A stretch of 64,000 bases of DNA. It comes from Psychromonas sp. Urea-02u-13. Its GTDB lineage: Bacteria > Pseudomonadota > Gammaproteobacteria > Enterobacterales > Psychromonadaceae. The notes beneath the pieces were generated by a model. That model was given only the letters and a program-made list of their open reading frames with translations, was not told the origin of the DNA and did not search any database. Made by a program: the position numbers and the translations under genes. Below are positions 57,885-64,000 of this stretch, piece after piece. The stretch is taken from the NCBI RefSeq assembly GCF_002835995.1, contig NZ_PJBZ01000052.1, positions 1 through 64,000 on the forward strand. Reading direction: 5' to 3'. How positions within the stretch are numbered: the stretch's first letter is position 1; the number at the start of each line of letters is the position of its first letter.

Positions 57885-59684
57885 TTAATTTTCATCCTTT
57901 GAATCTTCCTCGCTTGAGAAAAGTGCATCAATAAACTCTTTTGCGTTAAACTCGCGTAGGTCATCAATGCCCTCACCCGTTCCTATATAACGAATTGGTA
58001 ATTTAAATTTATCTGCAATTGAAAATATGATGCCACCTTTCGCAGTACCATCTAGTTTAGTTAATGTAATCCCGGTTAGTCCAACCGCTTGATTAAATAA
58101 ATTAACTTGGCTAATCGCATTTTGACCTGTGCCCGCATCAATCGTTAACATGATTTCATGAGGGGCAGTAGGATCTTTTTTACGCATAATACGGACAACT
58201 TTAGTCAGCTCATCCATCAAATGGTCTTTGTTTTGTAGGCGTCCTGCGGTATCTGCAATTAATACATCTGCACCACGCGCTTTAGCCGCATCCATTGCAT
58301 CAAATAAAACAGACGCACTATCAGCACCTGTTTGCTGTGCAATAACAGGGATATTATTTCTATCACCCCAAACCTGTAACTGCTCAACAGCGGCGGCACG
58401 GAATGTATCACCAGCGGCTAACATGACCGACTTACCTTGGCTCTGATATTGTTTTGCAAGTTTGCCAATCGTTGTTGTTTTACCAACACCATTTACGCCA
58501 ACCATTAAGATAACGTATGGAGATTTACTCTCATCAATCACCAGCGGTTTTTCAACTTCTTTTAGAATATCAGACAGCTCTTCTTTTAATAGACCGTATA
58601 ATGCATCGGCATCTTTAAGCTGTTTTCTATTCGCTTGTTCTGTCAGGCTATCAATGATTTTTAATGTCGTATCAACGCCAATATCCGCAACAATTAATTG
58701 TTCTTCTAGCTCTTCGAAAAGATCATCATCAATCTTTTTACCTTTGAATAGCGAGAATAAACCACTGCCAATACTGAGGCGGGTTTTAGTGAGGCTTTTC
58801 TTGAAACGGGCAAAGAAACCGAGAGCTTTGTCTTCTTTTTTCTTAACTGGCTCTTCTACAATTGGCTCAACGACTGCAGGCATGTTTTCTTCAAACATGA
58901 TCTCTTCGTAATAATCTTCACCAACCGATTCTTTTTTTTCAGCTTCTAATTTTTCAGCTTCTAATTTTTCAGCTTCTAATTTTTCAGCTTCTAATTTTTC
59001 AGTTTCTAATTTTTCAGCTTCTAGTTTTTCAGCTTCTAGTTTTTCAGCTTCTAGTTTTTTAGCTTCTAGTTTCTCAGCTTCTAGTTTCTTAGCTTCTAGT
59101 TTTTCAGCTTCTAATTTTTCAGCTTCTAATTTTTCAGCTTCTAATTTTTCAGCTTCTAGTTTTTCAGTTTCTAGTTTTTTAGCTTCTAGTTTCTCAGCTT
59201 CTATTTTTTCAGCTTCTAGTTTCTCAGCTTCTAGTTTTTCAGCTTGTGCTTTGTCAGCTTGTGCTTTGTCAGCTTCTAGTTTGTCAGCATCTGCTTTATC
59301 AGCTTGGGCTTTATCAGCTTGGGCTTTATCAGCTTGTGCTTTGTCAGCTTGTGCTTTATCAGCTTCTAGCTTTTCAGCTGCTAGCTTTTCAGCTACTAGC
59401 TTTTCAGCCTCTAGCTTTTCAGCGGCTAATTTTTCAGCTACTAGCTTTTCAGCCTCTAGCTTTTCAGCCTCTAGCTTTTCAGCGGCTAATTTTTCAGCAG
59501 CTAGTTTCTCCGTTTCGGAGTCATCATCAAAAAGAATGATCTCAACATCTTGATCTTCATTATTTAATGCTTCATCTCTAAGTGATTTTAGTAATGCGGC
59601 TTTTTCATTTGCTGCAGTTTCTTGCGGAGTCTCTGCCGTCGATTTTTTTCCAAACCAGGAAAACATGCCTTTCTTCTTTGCCAT
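57885..59684 (-). CDS. ftsY: SRP receptor FtsY with expanded repeat linker
   Basis: GTPase that receives SRP-ribosome complexes at the membrane. 599 residues (E. coli 497). The C-terminal NG domain (about 300-590) has GVNGVGKTTTIGKLA, DTAGRLQNK, TKLDGTAKGG and the targeting helix before it. The N-terminal part is dominated by about 190 residues (57-250) of KLEAE and ADKAQ pentapeptide repeats, highly charged, probably helical. The extreme N-terminus MAKKKGMFSWFGKK is the membrane-binding patch. First gene of ftsY-ftsE-ftsX. Confidence 0.97.
   Translation of the reverse strand: MAKKKGMFSWFGKKSTAETPQETAANEKAALLKSLRDEALNNEDQDVEIILFDDDSETEKLAAEKLAAEKLEAEKLEAEKLVAEKLAAEKLEAEKLVAEKLAAEKLEADKAQADKAQADKAQADKAQADKADADKLEADKAQADKAQAEKLEAEKLEAEKIEAEKLEAKKLETEKLEAEKLEAEKLEAEKLEAEKLEAKKLEAEKLEAKKLEAEKLEAEKLEAEKLETEKLEAEKLEAEKLEAEKLEAEKKESVGEDYYEEIMFEENMPAVVEPIVEEPVKKKEDKALGFFARFKKSLTKTRLSIGSGLFSLFKGKKIDDDLFEELEEQLIVADIGVDTTLKIIDSLTEQANRKQLKDADALYGLLKEELSDILKEVEKPLVIDESKSPYVILMVGVNGVGKTTTIGKLAKQYQSQGKSVMLAAGDTFRAAAVEQLQVWGDRNNIPVIAQQTGADSASVLFDAMDAAKARGADVLIADTAGRLQNKDHLMDELTKVVRIMRKKDPTAPHEIMLTIDAGTGQNAISQVNLFNQAVGLTGITLTKLDGTAKGGIIFSIADKFKLPIRYIGTGEGIDDLREFNAKEFIDALFSSEEDSKDEN
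58936..59515 (-). repeat. 15-bp minisatellite in ftsY
   Basis: About 38 copies of a 15-bp unit (AGCTTCTAATTTTTC and variants on the plus strand), coding AEKLE / ADKAQ. Two sub-blocks differ, one K-L-E-A-E and one D-K-A-Q-A. Open frames on the plus strand here are artefacts of the repeat. Confidence 0.9.
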
Positions 59685-59784
59685 TAATTAAAAACCTTAC
59701 TCACAACCAATCGACCTGCTAAAATAGCAAACCTAAAAAAAATTAAGCTCTATGTTACCACCATATCGCCGGACTAAAAATTAT

Positions 59785-60390
59785 ATGAGTCGAAATCAGC
59801 ATACTAAATCCAATGAAAAAAGCAGAAAACCGATCAAGGGCGGGTTTATTCGTCTGATCTCTGGTAAGTGGCGAGGAAAAAAGTTACCAGTCAAAGATAT
59901 AGAGGGGTTGCGCCCTACAACAGATCGCACTAAAGAGACACTCTTTAACTGGTTAATGCATGATATTAACGATGCAAATTGTTTGGATTGCTTTAGTGGT
60001 AGTGGCAGTTTAGCGTTTGAAGCTCTCTCTCGTTTCGCAAGAAAAGTCACGCTATTAGAAAAAGACAAAAGTGTGGTAAAGCAGTTACGCGAGAACTTAG
60101 CGGTGCTCAATGTTGATAACGCGACCGTGCATGAAGGTGATTCACTTAATTATCTTAAGCAGGTAGCGACCGAGCAGTACAATATTGTTTTTATTGATCC
60201 TCCCTTTAATAAAGGCTTAGTACAGCCCTGCTGTGACGCGTTAAATTCAAATGGTTATTTAGCGCCGGATGCACTTATTTATATTGAAAGAGAAGTTGAT
60301 TTAAGCGGGTTAACTCTCCCAAATTCATGGGAATTGCTTAAAGAGAAAAGCACAGGGCAAGTCACTTACCAATTATATCGCCAAGGATAA
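59785..60390 (+). CDS. rsmD: 16S rRNA (guanine-966-N2)-methyltransferase
   Basis: Methylates G966 of 16S rRNA. About 201 residues from ATG 59785. FIRLISGKWRGKKLPV, GLRPTTDRTKETLFNWL, the SAM motif LDCFSGSGSLAFEALSR and the catalytic DPPFN are present. The ATG at 59752 would add 11 residues that E. coli RsmD lacks, so I prefer the later one; neither has a clear ribosome site. Divergent from ftsY, the standard order. Confidence 0.95.
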   Translation: MSRNQHTKSNEKSRKPIKGGFIRLISGKWRGKKLPVKDIEGLRPTTDRTKETLFNWLMHDINDANCLDCFSGSGSLAFEALSRFARKVTLLEKDKSVVKQLRENLAVLNVDNATVHEGDSLNYLKQVATEQYNIVFIDPPFNKGLVQPCCDALNSNGYLAPDALIYIEREVDLSGLTLPNSWELLKEKSTGQVTYQLYRQG

Positions 60391-60392
60391 CC

Positions 60393-60656
60393 ATGAATTA
60401 TTTTATTCATTTTGCAAAAGTACTGATGGTACTTATTTGGGGCTTGCTCATCGCTAATATTTTATTTCCCTTCCCAGGAAAAGCGGAGCTCGTCTTTTAT
60501 ATTTTATTAGCCTTTGTTATTTTCATGCACCTCATTCAATTATTAATGATTTATGGTGCTTTTTCGGAAAAATTAAAATTAACAAAGTCAGAGGCATTGC
60601 AGATATTTGTATTTGGGATATTTAAATTATGGCAGATAAAAGGTCGTATTCAGTAA
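60393..60656 (+). CDS. yhhL: DUF1145 membrane protein YhhL
   Basis: 87 residues with two or three hydrophobic segments (about 5-25, 30-55). It follows rsmD by two bases, as yhhL does in E. coli. Function unknown. Confidence 0.88.
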   Translation: MNYFIHFAKVLMVLIWGLLIANILFPFPGKAELVFYILLAFVIFMHLIQLLMIYGAFSEKLKLTKSEALQIFVFGIFKLWQIKGRIQ

Positions 60657-60682
60657 ATAACCTGAATTTTGGCTAAGCACAC

Positions 60683-60716
60683 AAAAAATCAGTGCCGATT
60701 AAAATAATCGGCGCTT
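60683..60716. terminator. Bidirectional terminator between yhhL and yecH
   Basis: AGTGCCGATT-AAAAT-AATCGGCGCT stem (one wobble) with AAAAAA on the left, so it has a T-tail for the minus-strand yecH and a weaker one on the plus strand. Confidence 0.75.
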
Positions 60717-60724
60717 ATTGTTGA

Positions 60725-60961
60725 TTAACAAAGATGCTCCTGAGGCATGCTAATCCCCTGTTCTGATTCAACAAACTTTCCCTTTGAAGCAAGAAAATCA
60801 ATCAAATCATCTGCCGTTAAATCACTTCCCATACACGTATGAAAACGCGCATCCGCACCGTATTGATCTGCAATATCAGATTTTAACGACGCTTTGCTGT
60901 AATTCTTAGCCGATTTAGCCATCATTTCCATCACTTGATGCCCGTGAATTGATTCGCTCAT
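60725..60961 (-). CDS. yecH: YecH family metal-binding protein
   Basis: 78 residues. IHGHQVMEMM, FHTCMGSDLTADDLIDFL and the C-terminal HLC match the YecH (DUF2492) family, with His and Cys residues likely binding a metal. Function unknown. AAGGAA ribosome site upstream. Confidence 0.9.
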   Translation of the reverse strand: MSESIHGHQVMEMMAKSAKNYSKASLKSDIADQYGADARFHTCMGSDLTADDLIDFLASKGKFVESEQGISMPQEHLC

Positions 60962-61052
60962 ACTTTTCCTTCCTGATTATAATTAATGATATAAACCCAC
61001 TATAACCAACTGAATAACTCAGGTATTGATGTAAAACAAATCGCCAGAAATG

Positions 61053-61633
61053 AAAAAAGGCGAATACCGTTAAGTATTCGCCTTTTTATAGTCTTATTGT
61101 TCATTCCGTTGAGTATTTCCACGCCCTTGTGGTTCCCTGACAATTGCTAATCTAAGCATTTTCCCATTTCTTGTTCCTTGAGAGTGTCCCTGATCCTTGT
61201 TAACAATCCTATTGTAACCGCTTCAACCTTGAAGGTGTCCCTAATCTAATCCGTTAGAGTGTCCCTGAGTCCTTATTAGCAATAAATCCTATTGCGCCTT
61301 TCTTGCTATAAATAGCCCAGAAAGTGTCCATAACTGTTGATCCAAGCTTTTCCTATACCTAATCCGTCTGGTATTCCTTCTTTCCTTGGTGTAATTGAAT
61401 CTATTACACTGCTTTGTTCCTAAAGCATCCTTAAAACAGCTCCGAGCTTAATTCCTTTTACCAATCCGTCTGGTAGTCCTGCTATCCGTAATGCGACTTC
61501 TATCACATACCCTCTTCTGAGGAGTTCCTTAATATGCTTATCCTAAGCCCGTTAACGCTGACTTCCCTTTAATACTTTAAAGCGTTTATCCCTTAACTTG
61601 TGAACAAGTATAAACAGCTCTAAAAAATACAAA
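61053..61633 (-). ncRNA. csrB: CsrB-family regulatory small RNA
   Basis: On the minus strand this gene-free region has about 30 GGA motifs in 580 nt, many in the loops of short hairpins: CTAACGGATTAG, ACAATAGGATTGT, ACCAGACGGATTGGT, GTTACAATAGGATTG. It shares the CAGGGACACT phrase with E. coli CsrB. It ends in a perfect hairpin GGCGAATAC-TTAACG-GTATTCGCC followed by TTTTTT (61053-61082). Such RNAs titrate the translational regulator CsrA. The start at about 61633 is inferred from a promoter (-10 TAAAAT, -35 TTTACA). Larger than E. coli CsrB (369 nt). No ORF of note. Function by homology; strong structural case. Confidence 0.88.
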
Positions 61634-61639
61634 CACTAT

Positions 61640-61669
61640 ATTTTATGATTAACTTTTTGAAAGTGTAAA
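61640..61669 (-). promoter_or_regulatory. csrB promoter
   Basis: -35 TTTACA (plus-strand 61664-61669), 18-bp spacer, -10 TAAAAT (61640-61645), giving a start near 61633. Sigma-70 type. Confidence 0.65.
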
Positions 61670-61761
61670 GATTATTAGCAATAAAATAGAAATGACATAA
61701 AAATCAACACGATAGTATTGCTTTATGTTTTTTTGATGACAATAACAAGCAGGTTTAAACG

Positions 61762-61779
61762 GATAAGTCTGCACTTACA
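61762..61779 (-). promoter_or_regulatory. GacA/UvrY/VarA-type box upstream of csrB
   Basis: TGTAAG-TGCAGA-CTTATC on the minus strand, compared with the known TGTAAG-N6-CTTACA upstream activating sequence: first half perfect, second half four of six. About 130-145 bp upstream of the predicted csrB start, the usual distance. Confidence 0.7.
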
Positions 61780-61832
61780 ATGGTCAATCTCTCACAAGAA
61801 AAAATTGCTCAGCAGAGGGGATAGTTATAATA

Positions 61833-61870
61833 AAAGGAGGATCATCGTTATTTTACTGATCCTCTTTCTT
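61833..61870 (-). terminator. Terminator of the ydbH-ynbE-ydbL operon
   Basis: AAAGGAGGATCA and TGATCCTCTTTC arms with a 14-base loop; on the minus strand followed by TTTTATTAT. It separates the operon from the csrB activating region. Confidence 0.75.
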
Positions 61871-61878
61871 TAAATGTT

Positions 61879-62193
61879 TTATTTAACTACCCATTGGCCA
61901 GATGCATTTTGGATATATTGACCAGCAAGTGATTTTTTGATCGCCTTTTCGCCCACCAGCACTGAAACCTGATCGACTGTCAGTTCATTTTTTTTAGCGA
62001 TTTGAGTGTATTTAACTAATCGAGCCTCATTAATGGCCTTAACTAATGTTTCTACTTCAGGTGAGCTTTCCACAACACCTAATAAACCATTCCTTTGCTC
62101 GCCAACTAACCCTTGCTCTTTTGCATCGGGAAGCTCAATCGCAAAGCTTGAAAAACTGAATACTAAGGTAAATAAAACTAATAATTTTTTCAT
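61879..62193 (-). CDS. ydbL: DUF1318 family protein YdbL
   Basis: 104 residues, signal peptide (about 1-18, SSFA-IELPDAKEQG). The conserved VKAINEARLVKYTQIAKKNELTVDQV and the C-terminal GQYIQNASGQWV match YdbL. In enterobacteria YdbL works with YnbE and YdbH in envelope lipid transport. Last gene of ydbH-ynbE-ydbL. Confidence 0.92.
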   Translation of the reverse strand: MKKLLVLFTLVFSFSSFAIELPDAKEQGLVGEQRNGLLGVVESSPEVETLVKAINEARLVKYTQIAKKNELTVDQVSVLVGEKAIKKSLAGQYIQNASGQWVVK

Positions 62194-62250
62194 TTTTACT
62201 CTCTATTTAATTTTAATTGCGCAATCGCAGGTTATATTAAAAACAACAAA

Positions 62251-62451
62251 TTAAAACAAGCCACTATCTTCATCGAAGAGATCATCTATCTCTTTATCTA
62301 CTTTGATGCGAATCTCATGATCTATTTTTACATTTAAGTTAATCGTAATAGGCTCATTGGGCATCGTGAGTTCAATACGTGGCGTACACGCAGATAACAA
62401 GAACAACCCGGTAAGCATTGAAACAGTTAATAAATAGGCTTTAGTTGGCAC
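62251..62451 (-). CDS. ynbE: Outer-membrane lipoprotein YnbE
   Basis: 66 residues. Lipobox LLSAC (Cys about 22), then CTPRIELTMPNEPITINLNVKI, as in YnbE. Starts with GTG overlapping the ydbH stop by one base (TAGTG). YnbE is known to pair with the C-terminal part of YdbH to bridge to the outer membrane. Confidence 0.93.
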   Translation of the reverse strand: MPTKAYLLTVSMLTGLFLLSACTPRIELTMPNEPITINLNVKIDHEIRIKVDKEIDDLFDEDSGLF

Positions 62452-64000
62452 TAATATCTCTCCTTTATATCGCGCACTAACTCATCGTTAAAGCGTAAAC
62501 TTTTTAGTAATTTTAAAATGTTTTCAGAATGTGAATAGTTAAAGTTAATCGGTTGTGTCCCGCTTATTGCAGGGCTTATCCCTTTGATTTCAATATTTAA
62601 ATCACTTTCACCATCGCTAGTATAACCGATCCTGCCTTGCAGTGTATCAAACTGGAAGTCGGACAATAACTGCATGGTCAGTGAAAACGCAGGACTACCT
62701 TGCCCGACCGCCTTAACAACGGTACTTTCTGGTACTTTAATATAACCACCTGGCGGACGAGCAAAAATGAGGCCTTCAGTTATCTGAGGCCCCTTTTCCG
62801 TGAGCGTCAGCGGTAACATACCATCAATAATTGCTTCACTTTTTATTTCTGGATAGGCACTGTATTTAATGACTTCAGCAAGGCTTATTCCACCGACATT
62901 AAGGATTGTTTGACTCGGCGCATTCAATTTAAAATCATCAAAATCAAGACGGCCACCTAATAATCGCGCTTTAAAATGTTGTATGACAGGTTTTCCAGCA
63001 TCAAGCGTCGCATCTATTTGTATGGCTTGAATGGGCAACCCAACAAATAGATTCGCAACTTTAAGCTGTTGTTTATCTTCTAAAATAGAGATGTCGCTTT
63101 GAGCATTCACTACATAGTGTAAGTGGCTTTCAAAGATGACACCGTCAAATGTTATATTATCGTTTACCCCTGAAATAGCATCACTTAGCAGCTGACTTTC
63201 AAGCATGATCGTTTTGTTATTACGTTGGTACTTAGCCACCAAATCAAGCTTGATCATGCCTTTTTTAATATCAAGAAGCCCTAAGCTATCAACATAACTG
63301 CGTGAAGATTCAATCAATGATTTTACATCAATGCTATTTTCTACTAATTGCAATTTCACCCACTTAGGGTCCACAGTCAACTTACCAGCGAGCTTTTGAT
63401 TAAGTGATGTTAATACCCAGTCCACCAGCAAATAGCTCCCTGATCCACTTGCAGTAAACTGCATAAAAATGGGCGGTAGCTTTTGTTTGTCGATGCGAAT
63501 GCGTTTACTTTTGCCACGCTCAACTTTGCTTAATAGATGGCTACTTCCAATTCGCAGGTGCATAGGAAAGTGCTTAATAGCCATCTCTGCATAGTTAAAA
63601 ATGCTAGGGCCACTGCTCTTCAATTTAATATAACCCGTTTTCCAGCTTTGAGTCTCTGAAATAGGCATTAAGACCTGTTTAGCATTAAGTGAAAATGTAG
63701 ACAATATTAACTGGCTCTGTTGCAGATCGATTTCACCTGACATTGATAGCTCAGCATGATCGGTAATTTCAGGCAGTACACCTTGCCAATTAACCTCAAA
63801 CCTTCCTTTAGACCAATTATTAAGATCACTTTTATAGCGCAATAATAATGTGTTATTGAGGTAACGGCTTTGTTGCTCAGTGAGGTGAATATAATGAGAG
63901 AGTCTATCTAATAATACCCTGACATCAGCGCTCAGCTGTTTACTGTTCAGGTTTAAACTAATATCGCCTTCTAATACGTCACTTGTGAAGCGAACAAAAA
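62451..64000 (-). CDS. ydbH: Intermembrane lipid transport protein YdbH (partial)
   Basis: AsmA-like protein that bridges the periplasm and moves phospholipids to the outer membrane. Only the C-terminal part (about 516 residues) is in the window; the frame is open to 64000 and the start lies outside. Beta-rich sequence with the conserved end GRIGYTSDGESDLNIEIKG...GTQPINFNYSHSENILKLL. Operon with ynbE and ydbL, as in E. coli. Confidence 0.93.
   Translation of the reverse strand, partial: FVRFTSDVLEGDISLNLNSKQLSADVRVLLDRLSHYIHLTEQQSRYLNNTLLLRYKSDLNNWSKGRFEVNWQGVLPEITDHAELSMSGEIDLQQSQLILSTFSLNAKQVLMPISETQSWKTGYIKLKSSGPSIFNYAEMAIKHFPMHLRIGSSHLLSKVERGKSKRIRIDKQKLPPIFMQFTASGSGSYLLVDWVLTSLNQKLAGKLTVDPKWVKLQLVENSIDVKSLIESSRSYVDSLGLLDIKKGMIKLDLVAKYQRNNKTIMLESQLLSDAISGVNDNITFDGVIFESHLHYVVNAQSDISILEDKQQLKVANLFVGLPIQAIQIDATLDAGKPVIQHFKARLLGGRLDFDDFKLNAPSQTILNVGGISLAEVIKYSAYPEIKSEAIIDGMLPLTLTEKGPQITEGLIFARPPGGYIKVPESTVVKAVGQGSPAFSLTMQLLSDFQFDTLQGRIGYTSDGESDLNIEIKGISPAISGTQPINFNYSHSENILKLLKSLRFNDELVRDIKERY

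Noticed and set aside
59246-59553. Plus-strand frames over the ftsY repeat
   Set aside because: Repetitive antisense frames created by the 15-bp minisatellite.
61100-61640. Decayed protein gene or intergenic filler
   Set aside because: Stops in all frames, and the GGA-in-hairpin pattern with promoter and terminator is better explained by a CsrB-type RNA.

Overview
The window looks like a chromosomal segment of a cold-adapted marine gammaproteobacterium, most likely Psychromonas or a close relative. This is inferred from protein flavour, AT-rich intergenic DNA, chitin and maltodextrin use, and Vibrio/Shewanella-like gene orders; no rRNA or tRNA gene is present to confirm it. Most of the DNA is ordinary core genome, interrupted by many miniature inverted-repeat elements, short tandem repeats and several broken or partly duplicated genes.

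Layout. 0.1-1.0 kb: a frameshifted delta-class carbonic anhydrase. 1.3-6.1 kb: a divergent chitin pair, an AA10 lytic polysaccharide monooxygenase and a GH18 chitinase with near-identical tandem chitin-binding tails. 6.2-10.3 kb: cysteine desulfurase, a lipoprotein of the phospholipase D superfamily, and pdxJ. 9.5-15.8 kb: the conserved leftward lepA-lepB-rnc-era-recO-pdxJ block, with a duplicated recO tail and a heptamer array inserted between recO and pdxJ. 16.2-23.8 kb: a membrane glycosylation locus (PIG-V-like, GtrA, DPM1-like GT2, two tandem DUF2298 proteins), three of whose genes carry frameshifts. 24.3-34.9 kb: a membrane-anchored RRM protein, a CPA1 antiporter with a cNMP domain, an AraC regulator and a PEBP protein lying between oligopeptidase B and an internally deleted copy of its gene, then a GGDEF protein paired with a small molybdopterin-domain protein. 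35.0-37.7 kb: greB, a signal-less glpQ and a coiled-coil protein behind six tandem Shine-Dalgarno-like heptamers. 37.8-49.8 kb: the maltose regulon (malEFG, malT, malK, lamB, malM) with murI inside it. 50.0-60.7 kb: trmA, a GAF-GAF-GGDEF protein, prephenate dehydratase, rpoH, ftsX-ftsE-ftsY and rsmD-yhhL. 60.7-64.0 kb: yecH, a CsrB-type small RNA gene and the ydbH-ynbE-ydbL operon, with ydbH running off the right edge.

The strongest unlabelled find is the CsrB-family RNA on the minus strand at about 61053-61633. It carries about 30 GGA motifs, many in small hairpin loops, ends in a perfect terminator, has a promoter, and has a GacA/UvrY/VarA-type box about 130-145 bp upstream of the predicted start. 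The second is a family of inverted-repeat elements (four copies) that all begin within about five bases of a gene's stop codon; in malE the element's terminal repeat supplies the stop codon. Three further inverted-repeat families are present.

The maltose genes form one system: MalT is the activator, LamB, MalE, MalF, MalG and MalK are the uptake route, and MalM is a periplasmic accessory. An 18-base C-rich motif recurs upstream of malK and malM, with a 15-base match upstream of malE, and is a candidate MalT operator. The chitin pair would act together on crystalline chitin. CsrB would sequester CsrA and so could tune carbon-storage and carbohydrate-use genes.
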